Shown piece by piece: positions 43,345 to 54,404 of a DNA stretch of 64,000 nucleotides. Under the pieces are notes generated by a model. It saw nothing but the letters and a program-made list of their open reading frames with translations, ran no database searches and had not been told where the DNA came from. The translations under genes and the position numbers were made by a program. Source of the DNA: Euonymus europaeus (Eukaryota; Streptophyta; Magnoliopsida; Celastrales; Celastraceae); assembly GCA_963580455.1 (NCBI GenBank), contig OY756964.1:25084001-25148000 (forward strand). The letters are read 5' to 3'. How positions within the stretch are numbered: the stretch's first letter is position 1; every line of letters starts with the position of its first letter.

Positions 43345-45503
43345 TATTCTAATATTTTTCCTTGAATTGTTCGACAGATATAGTGCAATATCTGCTGGAG
43401 CTTTACCCTAACTTCATTACTGCCGTCTCACAAGGCAATACTCTACTCAGAGCGATGGCAGAGGCGCCTTCCTACTTCGAAAGTGGACATCCGTTCGGGA
43501 TTTGGGAGAGTTTGATCTATCAAAGTATTCAAATTTTATGTGCCTGTATATATTCTTTTATTTTGGTCTCCCAGTAAATTAACAGTCTTTTTTTCTTTCT
43601 TTTTGCCTAAGTTGTTCCTGCGCCCAGTGATGTCGTGTCACGCTCACTGAAAGGGGATGTGGAAGAAGCATCTCAAAACTCCAAGAGTTATGGAGAAACG
43701 CCTTTATTGAAAAGGACCTATGTGGCTCAAGGTTTGCACTCGTTCATCAAGCTTTCAAATAGAATTGATCATCAGTGTTGAGAAATGCGCCCACATCATG
43801 TGGGCCTTGAAAAGTTAAAGAGTTGCGCATTTATTTTCCGATAGTGGAGCTTGGCTGAGAGCTCCGACAATAGCAATTGAGCAATAGAGCAGTTATTTTT
43901 GTAACACTTAACTACATTTAAATTGCATTGCACAACTCCCCTAGCTTGCTAGTTATATCTCAAAAAGTTAGAATGTTTCTTTATAGTTGAGATATATAAA
44001 CTGTCTTGATCGAAAAGTTAAGATTTTTTTCTCCCTCTGGTCGCAGTGCTTTTATGGTTGAAAAGGTCACCTTGGGAATTGAAGGTCTTTAAATCAGGTA
44101 TGCTACGATATTCCAAGCCATCTGTATATAAATGCCAAATTGTTGTCTTGTTGAGACGTACGTACGGCGGTGGTCAATTTGTTTTGATTTTTAGTTCCTG
44201 TAATTGATTCTTATATATGTTGCGTGCAGTTCGAGACACAAAATCAAGACACAAATTAGCAGTGGGTTTGGTAAAAACTGCGTGTGATCAAATTTCAAAA
44301 ATGGGCATCGAGGAGAGGCTCAAGTATTTCAAGGATCATGACATCTTGGATACCGCTGTAATGAATGGAGTGGTTGAAATTGTGAGGGTTTGCCTTGAAT
44401 ATTTCCCAGATTCGATTGACGTCCAAACTCTCATGGTCTACGCTGTGAAACATCGACAAGTAAAGATTTTCAATCTCTTGTCTGAGAGAACTACCTTGAG
44501 CAAGAGACGAGCTTTGAGTGATATGGAAAACATCTTGGATGAGAGAACTACCTCGAGGGAGCGACAAGCGGAAACATGGCTCAAGTCTCTTAGTAATACG
44601 GAAACAGGCAACGTCTTGATTCAGGCAGCCAAGTTATCACCTCAACCCCGACTTACAGGTGTTTCTGGTGCAGCTTTCCAAATGCAAAGAGAAATGCAAT
44701 GGTTCAAGGTATAAATACTAGTGCAATTAATTCTCATCTAATAATTTGAGTGGTGTCTCATTTTTGGGTTTTCTTCATCCGATTTATTTTCCAGTACCAT
44801 TGGAGAATTTCGGAGTTTCTTCATCCCTTTGTTAACTAACTTGCAGGAAATGTTTAAGTCATATCCTCAAAATTTTAATAACGTTAACCCCTGTTTTTGG
44901 TAGGCTGTGGAAAACATGAGCCCCAGTTTTAAGGCCCGGAAATTTGGCCAAAAACTCGCTTGGCATACGTTCCAAGAAGAACACAAGGATTTGCTCAAAG
45001 AAGGACAAGAGTGGATGAAGAATACTTCGAATTCCTGCATGCTTGTTGCAACTCTCATTGCTACTGTGGTGTTCGCTGCAGCTTTTACGGTACCTGGAGG
45101 CAATGATGAGAAGGAAGGCACTCCAATTTTTTTGAGGGAACCCTCATTTTACGTATTTGCTCTTGCGAATGCAATAGCTCTATTTTCGTCCATTACTTCC
45201 ATACTAATGTTTTTATCCATTCTCACTTCGCGCTACGCTGAAGAGGATTTCCTTAAGTCACTGCCACAGAAGTTGATATTTGGCCTTTTGTCTCTCGTTT
45301 TCGCCTTAGCCACAATGATGATTGCCTTTAGTGCAGCTCTTTACATTATGCTTGTTGAGGAGTGGGAAACGGTTTATATATTGATTGCCATTCTGTGCTT
45401 GGTCCCAGTGATATTATTTGGAACGCTGCAGATTCGTTTGTCTTGGCAACTGTTTCAATTAACATATGGAAAAGGCATATTTAATCCTCAGAAGACCTGG
45501 TAA
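42681..45503 (+). CDS. Ankyrin-repeat protein with C-terminal PGG membrane domain, copy A
   Basis: Six coding exons, 42681-43257, 43378-43524, 43612-43731, 44047-44097, 44230-44708 and 44904-45503 (phases 1,1,1,1,0), give 657 residues. Ankyrin repeats occupy about residues 35-190 (TALHAAAYNGQTEFVKKML, TPLHYAAMAGNFEMAEALL), with weaker ones in exons 2 and 5. Exon 6 holds the PGG domain: a conserved helix with SFKARKFGQKLAWHTF, then NSCMLVATLIATVVFAAAFT and VPGG, with about four transmembrane helices (near 503-520, 540-565, 578-605, 612-632). The family includes ACD6 and ITN1, plasma-membrane proteins in salicylate-linked defence or salt response; the exact role here is unknown. A frame upstream of the ATG lies in the leader. 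Confidence 0.92.
43311..43342. repeat. (TA)16 microsatellite in intron 1 of ankyrin gene A
   Basis: A pure TA run of 32 bp. The paralogous run in unit B (55035-55050) is 16 bp. Confidence 0.95.
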
Positions 45504-46639
45504 TTCCATGATCATAGGGTTCCTGGAATTGTGATTAAGAGATAGAAATTTGACTGGGACTCTATGACTCTATCTAGGTGTATGATGTTGGTTTTGGTTC
45601 AGTATGTACTGTTTGTCTTGTGTATTTCTGTTATTATTGCTTGTGTTTGTACTTCTCCTCAATAAAACTTTCAAGATTTTGTATCGATTTATTCTAAATT
45701 TTTTGTTACTGAATTTTTATAATTTTCAACTCGATCGCTCATTATTCAAATCTTTCTCATGGCATGTCACTCGATCACCAATAGATGAGGTGTGGCAGCC
45801 GGAGTCTTGGGTGGCGATGCGGAAGTGCTGCATGACACCTTTTAATTGACTCTGTAGCTGACGTGCTACTTCTTTGAAAATAATATTAAAAATAGAAGAC
45901 AAGAATTTAAACGATGACAAGATGAAATAAAATAATTTAAAATTATATTATTGGTGACGTGATTTAAATTTCGCATCGGGCTTCGGCTTGACGTCCTAAG
46001 TTGAAATCCAGTTCGGCCCGTTAAGTTTTTTTAGTTAAAGTTTGATTAGCACTATTTCCGGGGTGGAAATAGTGCTCCTCTGAAGTTTAAAAATACACTT
46101 TAATCGGGCTGAGCTTGGACAAAGAAATAGGCTAGCCCGACCTCCTAACATTTTATAAAACCCGGCCTCTCTAATTTGAAACGTGGATTGTATGGAGTGG
46201 AACCAACCAGGGCAAGGTTGTTTGGAGAAATAAAAGTACCGTTTTGTTTGGATGAGAGTATGTTAACTTATAAGTTAGTTCACACGCTAGATAGGTTATA
46301 AGCTCAATTTCATTAATCATCAATCAAATATCAAAAAAAATTCATCAATTTCCTTTATTGTTACTGTTCTCTCACACATTTGCCATTTTATCTCTCAAAA
46401 TATATGTTTGATTTTGAAAAAAAATTATATATTTGAACTCAATGCATAAAGCTCTTTCCAACAATATCGATATTCAATAGTTTTTATTTCATTGTTAAAC
46501 TAATTTACATACCACTCATAGTAAATTGACAGTTTATACGTTATTAAAACTTACGCTCTAACAAACAACACATAGCTTATTTGACAGTTTATACGCTTCC
46601 CAGCTTACACACTATCAGCATACTCTTGTTCAAATAATC
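45504..46639. other. 3' flank of ankyrin gene A
   Basis: AATAAAACTTTC near 45660 is a candidate polyadenylation signal. A perfect 12-bp hairpin is at 46048-46076. The text from about 46090 to 46215 (GAGCTTGGACAAAGAAATAGG, AACATTTTATAAAACCCGGCC) recurs in unit B and twice near 61978-62125, and so is a dispersed repeat. Confidence 0.5.
46048..46076. repeat. Perfect 12-bp hairpin, unit A (copy at 57901-57929)
   Basis: AGCACTATTTCC, loop GGGGT, GGAAATAGTGCT. It is identical in unit B, so it predates the duplication. It is too far from the gene end to be an obvious processing signal. Confidence 0.8.
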
Positions 46640-47003
46640 GAAAGATGATGGAAGCTATTATTCTTGGGTTGGATGCTATTATTTTAGAAAGTGACTCTTT
46701 AAATATTATCTCTGCTATCACAAATAATCGGAAGATGCTGACAACTTTGGGGTTGTGCTAGATGACTGTGCTATCTTGGGGTCTCGACTCTCGATTGAGG
46801 TTGTTTTCGGTGTCTCATACCAGGAAGAATGGAAATGCAGTAGCCCATACTCTTGCACGTCATGCTCTCTCTCTCTTTAGTGAGAATGTATTCAGTGGCA
46901 AGCTTCAGTAGTGTCTCTTTAGTGCTTCTCTCTTTAGTGAGATAGATATTGCAGTCACTGGTTTCTAATGAAATCTTACCTTTTAATCAAAAAATAAAAA
47001 ATC
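46640..47003 (+). mobile_element. LINE 3' fragment: RNase H remnant, unit A
   Basis: Broken frames give the end of an RNase H domain: an ESDSLNIISAITNN-like stretch, then after a frame change VSHTRKNGNAVAHTLARHAL, the C-terminal motif of plant LINE RNase H. It finishes with AATGAAATCTTACCTTTTAATC and an A-rich tail. Multiple stops make it non-coding. The same relic is in unit B at 58500-58858. Confidence 0.75.
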
Positions 47004-47074
47004 CCAAAACATCCATCCGATAAAATTTTCCAAGTAATTTTTGTCAGAGAAGAGTCATAATGATCGAGGACCTA

Positions 47075-47510
47075 CATTGCATTTAGGAGAATGCACAATG
47101 CAAGAAAAATTATTCTCTGTTCTGTATAGGAGCACTGAGTCTCCCATTTGTCGATCTGATACAAATTTCAAAAATATAGAAGTCAATGCTAGTTTGAACT
47201 CTCAATGCTAGTTTCTAAACTTAGTTCAAATCCTTATGATTGAGTTTTGTTGATTAATAGTAATTATATGATGACACAGAGAGAATATGAAATAACTTCC
47301 AAGCCGAAAAACCTGCAAATTATAGGTTCTAAATTTAAGCATAATGACCGAAAGCAAATCAAGATGCACTCGTAAGAAGGAAACTCAAAAATAAAATAGG
47401 TGCATGAGAGAGCACTAAGGAAAACATAAGTTATTTTTTCTTATAGATTTAGGATTGAACCTCTTGGATCTTTCCTGTGGAGAGGACAATCAGATATAAG
47501 AATGTGCTCA
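47075..47510. repeat. Tail repeat copy related to 36020-36560
   Basis: Aligns in order with the 36 kb copy and with the first ~115 bp at 58910-59025. It continues past the end of the A/B duplication homology, which in B is cut off by a LINE. Confidence 0.75.
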
Positions 47511-49668
47511 ATTTTAGCACCTTTCATGAGAATCAATGAATTTTAACACCTCTAATTATATTATTTGAGGTGGTAAAATGAGATTTTTAGGGGGAAAAAA
47601 TAAATGTACAAATCTCACATTTTCTGGTTTTCTAATTTTTTTTTTTTAATATATGTAGTTTATGACCTCTATCGTGTGAATTTTTTACACATCAATTCCA
47701 TTTTTCATTAAGCAAAATATATTATTAAAAAAAGTTTTGTATTTTCTAATTCTTATAGAAGATTTTTGAAAGGATTTCCCAAAAGTAACTAAGCAGACCC
47801 ATTAAATAAAAAAACAGAAAAAGAAAAAGTACTGAAGTAGTGTTAGAGTCGTAATTAATGCAAAACAAATGGTCATTTTTCTCTTCGGGACATCTCGTAC
47901 AAATCATGCGACGGTTTTTCCAACAAAATCCATAAAAAAGCCACTTTCCTACAGCATCTTCAATGCTAACAAATTTTGGAGTGTGTATAGGGAGTAATTT
48001 GAAAAAATTATATTGGAATATGTATAGAATAGGAGAAAAATGTGTTTTATGATAGAAAAGTATGAGAGAAATTGTATTGATGCTTGATATTTAGAGTGTT
48101 TGTAAATAAAAAGTGGAAAAAATTTATATTGAAATATGTGTTTTGTTGATATGATTGTATTGAGAGTCGTGTTTTGCTGTAATAGAAGTGGGATCACGCT
48201 GAAAAATTTGGAACTTCCACCATTGGAGTTGCTCTTACGGCGAATTGGGAGCCAGAGATAGGTAGGTGGGAGCATCAGGCCATGAATCAAGGCATGATCT
48301 CTAAAATTAAAATATGGCCAATAGAACGAAATTTTATTGTGCATTCTTGGCTATCGTAATTCGTAGCTCATCACATAATTTATTCCCCCCTCCCCTGGCA
48401 GTTTCTGCCTGAGTAGTGTTTCTTGTATATGTGTAGCCTCAAGTGCCAGCTTAGTTCCAATTGGTAGTCTGTAAACTTTGAAGTAGGTAGGTTTGTGGGA
48501 GTATTTATTATGGGTTCAAAGTCTGTGGGACTACTGTTTTTTGGTGGTTAAATCTAATCAATCACTTATTTGTGTGCAGGAGTCGTTTATAATTGAGGGT
48601 GGTAATTTCGTTTAAGCTTCTCTGATGAACAGGTAAATGCATTTTTGGTTTTGGCAAAAACTAAGAAAGTTCGTTTCCAACAGAATGGAAATGGTACCTA
48701 GCCTCAAGGCCTCCTAATGTGATACAACAAACTAACCTGACTAATGCCACAGAACCACGGGACCAATCTGCTATTAATCAAGCAACATTAATTATGAAAG
48801 GGACATGATAAGCATGAGAATACCAGTTGCGTCTAGAGGTTTCCAGTACATGCCGCAACAAGAAATAGAGATGTGCTGACAGAGAGAAAATTCAACCACT
48901 GTTAAATCCTTCAATAAACCATGCCGACAACCAAATAAGTCGCGCATCACTGCATTGTTCTGAATGAACAAAAATCTAACATCTGAGATGGTGGTTATGA
49001 AGTTTGACCCCCTTTCAAAAGTCAAAGAAATAAGAAGTCACATATGTGAAGATGTATAGATAAGAATGCCAAAACACTATCAACTCAAAACATTTTTTAA
49101 TCTTCTCAGAGTCAAAAAGGTATTTCAACTACGGTTTATCATAGCAGATCGAATAGGAATAGCATTTGGAAAATTTCGCCACCCTACTTTCTATCCATAC
49201 CACTTTAGATGCAACCCAAGTTAAATTAAAGATCTTACGTCAGTGGTATATATAGAATCTAAATTAAATATCTTTCTATCTTTACCATTTGTTTCCCTCT
49301 CCCTACTTCACCCCTTAACCAAACAGGAAAGAAAAAGTCAATTTCTTAACAAGAACTTACAAAATTTATGTACTGAATTTCCTTTTGCACTTGCAATAAT
49401 TAGTTCGTCCTCTATGAAGAAGGTTCAATGGTTTCTAGCTAATTTTCTTCCGATTCTCAACACTGTGATTAGGATGCATTGCCAGCTATCTAGTCTATGC
49501 AGTTACATATAGAAACAAAAGAAACCATCAAGCATTGAAGCATATGAACCGATTACCAAGAAAAACCTCAGTCAAGATAATTCGAGTTTTGAAGTTTCAA
49601 ACAGAACCCAGACAATCAATTTCCTTCAAAAAAAATACCCTGAATTATCAAGGATTGATATGTCTTAT
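47511..49668. other. Spacer between duplication units, no gene recognised
   Basis: Contains a MITE-like element (about 47950-48235, GCATCTTCAATGCTA on the left and CATTGGAGTTGCTC on the right) and otherwise AT-rich DNA with short frames that match nothing I recognise. Confidence 0.45.
47950..48235. mobile_element. MITE-like element, relative of 39349-39741
   Basis: Shares GTGTTTTGTTGATATGATTG and similar words with the 39 kb element. The ends GCATCTTCAATG and CATTGGAGTTGC are roughly inverted. Boundaries are approximate. Confidence 0.5.
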
Positions 49669-50460
49669 CAGCGGCGGCCCTGGGGTGGGGCGACAGGGGC
49701 GGCCGCCCAGGGCCCCAAATTTTTTTTTTTGTATTAATTGGTTATAATGTATGTATATAATTTATTCTTTGCAATGAAAGACATGTTGTTTCTCTTGTGG
49801 CTTAGTGGTAAGTTATTTACTTTGGTCTGCGAGAGGTTTGAGGTTCAATCCCAAGTAGGCGCACCATGATTTTTCTTTATTTTTTTATCATAAAATTGGG
49901 CCCTCAAACCATAGTCCATCCCCAAGCCCCAATTTTTTCCATTTTTGTAGTTAAAATTGGGCCCCAATTTCAAGTCCAAAGATCCGTTTTTTATACTTAA
50001 AATTGGGCCTCCAATTTCAAGTTCAAAGTTACTTACTACAAGGCCCAATTTCACTTTTAAAACCCTAATTTACATCTTCACCTCTTTCTCTCGTCTCCCA
50101 TCTCTGTAATCTATGTTTTGTCTCTCTCTCTCCAACCTCCAACGTCTTTATTTATGTGATTTCATGTAATTATATTTTTAACTGAATATTTTAATGACTA
50201 GTTTAATTTTAATGTAATGACATTCAATGCGTGATGGCCTAACCTCTCAAAATTGGGTTCCAACCATCAAAAATTTATTATTGTTTTATTTGTTTGAATT
50301 TTTATTATTAATTTAAAAGTTATGACTATGTGTCAAAAAAAAAATTCGGAACGTTGCCCCGAAGCCCCAAAATTTTTTTCGAAGCGCTGCCCCGAAACCC
50401 ACCTTGAAGGCCCCCAAAAAAAATTTCGCCCAGACCCCAAATAGGCCAGGACCGCCCCTG
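49669..50460. mobile_element. Non-autonomous hAT element between units A and B
   Basis: Exact 8-bp flanking repeats TGTCTTAT lie at 49661-49668 and 50461-50468. The ends are inverted, CAGCGGCGGCCCTGG on the left and, reversed, CAGGGGCGGTCCTGG on the right, two mismatches over 15 bp. The 792-bp interior has no transposase. It carries a tRNA-like A-box/B-box module. Inner GGGCCCCAAATTTTT and its reverse near the other end extend the inverted structure. Confidence 0.92.
49798..49874 (+). promoter_or_regulatory. tRNA-like RNA polymerase III internal promoter inside the hAT
   Basis: TGGCTTAGTGG (49798-49808) matches the A-box consensus TRGCNNAGYGG exactly. GGTTCAATCCC (49842-49852) matches the B-box GGTTCRANYCC exactly. 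The 33-base spacing is normal for tRNAs and SINEs. A T5 terminator follows at 49870-49874 and a T7 at 49880-49886. A cloverleaf cannot be drawn: the acceptor arms do not pair and the T stem keeps only its two loop-closing pairs. This looks like a SINE head or tRNA relic, not a working tRNA gene. Confidence 0.6.
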
Positions 50461-50963
50461 TGTCTTATATTAATTTAATCCCCTTTTTAAATTTTTATTG
50501 CATTTGCTCTCTGTGGACCCTCGCTTAGGATATCACTTGGAAGGAGATAAAACTATAAAAAATGACTTGTGACTGGCTGACTGGCTGGCTGTTGACTTGT
50601 ACAATCATTGTCATATATTTTATTACTTTATTAATTGTTAATATCGGTGTTGTTATTTGCACCCACCGAAACAGACGACAACCAGTGACATGAAATTTGT
50701 CAACATCCGCTCTCCTTTTATTCTTACCACTTCTTCTTCCCTCAGTCCACACGTGACTTCGTAGAATCTTCAACGTCGTCCAGTTTGATGGCGCCGCCTC
50801 TGTCTGGAGATTTCACTGTCCAAGTCCAGGAACCACACAAGCCGGACCTTCCTTCCAAGTTCCCCATTGATTAAGTGCTTACCCCACTTCACACTTTTAA
50901 TTTTAAATACTAATTAATTAATTGATTATGAAAGACAGAACAGTCTTAATCTGATTAAAACAT

Positions 50964-52310
50964 GGGTGAGGATAAATGCCCATAGTCTAGTTACCGGGTG
51001 CATCCACCCTACACCTTTAGGATATCGATGTGCTGCATAAAAGACTGAAAAGCGCGTTTATGATTCTATGAGATTTTGATAGTACCAACTCTCCATCTGT
51101 CAATTATTATTGCGCTTGCGTGTCTCCAGCGCTATGTGTTGGCGGCGCTAATACTTTTGATTTTCGCGGTTCGAGGTCCAAATTAAAGTTGCACAAAATT
51201 TAAATATTAGGTATTTTGTATTGGATTGTATAGCTCGTACAAGGCAGAACTAACGTGGCCAGTGACAAGTGTGTCACGCATACGCATATGCATACGTGGA
51301 CACCTACCAAGTAGTACGGTATAAAGTATCCATCTTTATTTATATAATTAATTAAATAAACAAATGGTTGTGTTTGCATGGAGATTTGAAACGGCAGTTG
51401 TAATAGACAATTCATTGTCTGATTTATTTTTATTTTTTATTTTTCGATTGTAATTTGTTTTATTAATCAATGATTATGAGATATATACTGACCACTGAAG
51501 CAGAAAAATTAAGTCAATAAATGGCCCTAGTCTAGTTACTGGATGCAATTTATTTTTGCACATTAAAAATTTGATTATTTATTAATTTATTTTTCACATA
51601 TTGACATTTTTTACACAAATTTATTTTTCACAAATAAATTTATTTGTACATCTAATTTCACATGTCAAACTCTCTTTTCCACGTCATCTCTTCCAAAAAA
51701 AAATTCATATAAAATAAAGAAATCAAATCAAAATCAACTAAGAACCTACTCGGAGTTTATTGAAGCCACTTTTCGTGTTTGACTATTTACTAAAATGGAG
51801 TTTGATTTATAACTATGTATTGAACATTTGATGTGAAAAGTATTTTCTCCGATTCTCTCCATGTAATTAATACTTTAAAAAATAAAAATATTTTAAATAT
51901 TTTATCATCTTTTCATTATTTTTGATTTTTTTTTTCATTTTCAAATTAATTAATTATTTAATTTAAAAATCATTTAATAAATGATTCTATAAAATAAAAA
52001 TAAAAAATTGACTCAATTTATTTAATTTATCCTAACTTTTTTTTTTGATGCATTGAAGACCTAGCTAAATTGATAATTGTTGACTACATAGGGAAGATGC
52101 GAAGAGGAGGGAGCAGTGGCATTGAGTGACATGATTATGTGATCATGAAATAATTGACTGACACAACCCTCTACTGTCTGTCTGTGAATTGTATTATAAG
52201 CTGTCTAATCTTCTGTAGACTTGAAGCCAATCCCATCGCCTCTCTCTCATCTCATCTACACCGGCCTCTGATTCCCTCTCTAGGTAGGATGGGCGTATAA
52301 AGTAGCACCC
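50964..52310. mobile_element. Non-autonomous Mutator-like element in unit B, empty site in unit A
   Basis: Exact 9-bp flanking repeats TTAAAACAT lie at 50955-50963 and 52311-52319. Unit A has a single TTAAAACAT at 40299-40307 with continuous flanks, which is the pre-insertion site. The ends are inverted: GGGTGAGGAT, then ATAAATGCCCAT on the left; reversed right end GGGTGCTACT, then TTATACGCCCAT. No transposase frame. The last ~200 bp (52140-52290), with TATTATAAG followed by a TC-rich stretch ending CTCTAG before GTAGG, look like a captured promoter and leader exon. Confidence 0.9.
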
Positions 52311-52589
52311 TTAAAACATATACATGAATCTGACATTAAAAAGTCTCGTCAGTCTTCCACTTGGATGCACACAATTTGAATAATTGAATGGTCCTGTAAT
52401 CCATCGAAAAGGCCTGCTTACATGCTATATATATATATATATATATGACTGTGTTTATTACATAATTATATTTTAAAGTTTTAAGGTGTCAAATATTGTA
52501 GAACTTTAAGTAATATAAAATATTGAACTGAAAGTTTTGAAAATTGTAGCTTTAAATTGTATAAAATGTTGTTAGAGTTTTGTTCATTT

Positions 52590-52868
52590 TTGTTGTTATA
52601 TTAATTTTATATAACATACTCGTTTATCGAATTTTCATGTTGTAATCTAAACAATTTGTATTAAACTTTAAGGAGAACGGATTAACTAAATATTAACGGG
52701 CTCATGTATACTCAACATACTTGTGATTTCTATATAAGACAATGAAATGATTTTTTATATTTTAAATAACAATTATGTAATTTAACCAACAAAAAAATTA
52801 GCTTAATTACAAAAAATCTAAAAAGCTAAACCTAATTACAAATAAATTTAAATGAATGACTTTATGTA
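52590..52868 (-). mobile_element. Mutator-like element fragment (23309 family), unit B
   Basis: Paralogue of the 40570-40880 fragment, with one tandem unit (TTTATCGAATTTTCATGTTG to ATTAACGGGCTCATG). Its terminal end is removed by the unit-B deletion at about 52868. Confidence 0.7.
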
Positions 52869-53242
52869 AAATTGTCAATTAAATTGTTGTAATCAAATTT
52901 AGCCGTCATTTATTCTTCAATAGACCCATGTTCAAACTGTTCAATTTATCTTGTGATAATTGATCGGAGATAATTCTAATTGGTAAACAGCTCATATCTT
53001 GTCTTAAGTGAAGAATGGGCACTATGCAACTTGAGTCGATTAATATTAAATAAGCAAGTTGTGAATACAAGGCCCCGTGCCCCCTGGAGCCGCCTGATGG
53101 CTATGGAGTGGAAGCCATCATGGGAAGTTGGCACGAAAGTAACTAATTAATTCGGCAGTCAGGACCACACAAGTGTATATCTTATCATCTTGTTCATTTT
53201 GGCGGCTTCAGTTTTTTTTTTTGATAAATCAATGATTTGGAT

Positions 53243-53401
53243 TATAAAAAGGCAAGAAGCCATTAGGAGAATACAGACTTCTAAGTTCAGTTTAGTTCTC
53301 CTAGTCCTTACGTGCTCCTCCTCTCTCTTCACTTCCCTTAGTTGGAAGCAAGCAGTTGACTGAAAATCTACAATTGGAAGGATTAACTCACTTCCAACCA
53401 G
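53243..53401 (+). promoter_or_regulatory. TATA box and leader exon of ankyrin/PGG gene B
   Basis: TATAAAA at 53243-53249 and a leader ending CTTCCAACCAG with donor GTATTG at 53402, nearly identical to gene A. Both copies share the same core promoter for at least 150 bp upstream, so they probably started with the same expression. Confidence 0.6.
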
Positions 53402-54404
53402 GTATTGTTTCTAACTTCACTCTTCCATTTTCGTTGCCAGTTAGCTAGTTAATGTTGATCACATGTTGCAGAGTTCTATTGATGTTGGTCATAATTATAG
53501 GCCGAATGTATCTATCTATCTATCTACGGTGCTTAAAAATAATGTACTTACCCAAAAAAACCTAGATTTTTTTTCTTCTTTCAACTGGAATTGGTAATAA
53601 TAAAGAAAAGAAACAAATTGATATATAGTAATTTATCTATTTCCTAGACTGTTAAATTTAGCCGAGGGACCGACCCAAAAAGGAGGCCGATTCCCAAGTA
53701 AACGATTCGACTGTAGGCAGACCCAATCAATTAACTACTTTAATCATTCACTAATTTGTTTATATATTAGTGAAATTAGTACATTTAATTTTTAACAATT
53801 ATGCATAAATAAGTCTATAACATTTTGATTAAAATAATTATTTCATATATGAGATGGATTTATGAGTTTTTACTAACTTCGGACCGGTTTTGCTACTTGA
53901 TCCCTGTCATGGTCCGGTTTGAGTTTTACAAATATATATATAAACTATTTAAATGATTAATTCAGTCCAATTCGATGTGATTACTTGAAGAGTTTTATAT
54001 ATGATGTATGCATCTAAAACTACAAGTTTTCTGGCACGCGTATTTAAAATATGCATCTAATTTTTAAAATCATTTTTGAAGTCCGAAATATTTTTTTAAT
54101 TTTTGAAAAATAGATTTGGGTTTGATCGATTTTGCGAGTCTAATGATATACTTTTTGTGTAAAATAAAAATTAAATGCAACCGATAATAGTATGAAATAT
54201 TTTATATTTTATATCAAACCATCTACAATGTTGATAGCATCTATAGTTCATGAAACTATATATCTATCTGTATTTACACAGCTTAACAACAATTTATTTA
54301 GAATGTAGTAACCGAAAAAGAAAAGAAAAAAACATAGAATTTTTTTTCACTTCAATTCTTCGACCCTGACAGAAATCCCGGAGAGTGCTCTCGCGTGCAA
54401 GAGA

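Larger units (their letters stand above)
39707..47172. repeat. Segmental duplication, unit A (ankyrin/PGG gene copy 1)
   Basis: Closely similar to 50482-59030 over its whole length, including promoter, introns, 3' flank and a LINE fragment. Differences are mostly single bases. Larger ones: unit B has a 1,347-bp Mutator-like insertion plus its target duplication, lacks about 285 bp equivalent to 40841-41126, and has about 50 extra bases in the last intron. The near-identity across introns points to a recent event. Confidence 0.93.

Noticed and set aside
49790..49875. Possible tRNA gene
   Set aside because: A and B boxes are good, but acceptor arms do not pair and the T stem breaks after two pairs; better described as a tRNA-like module in a hAT.
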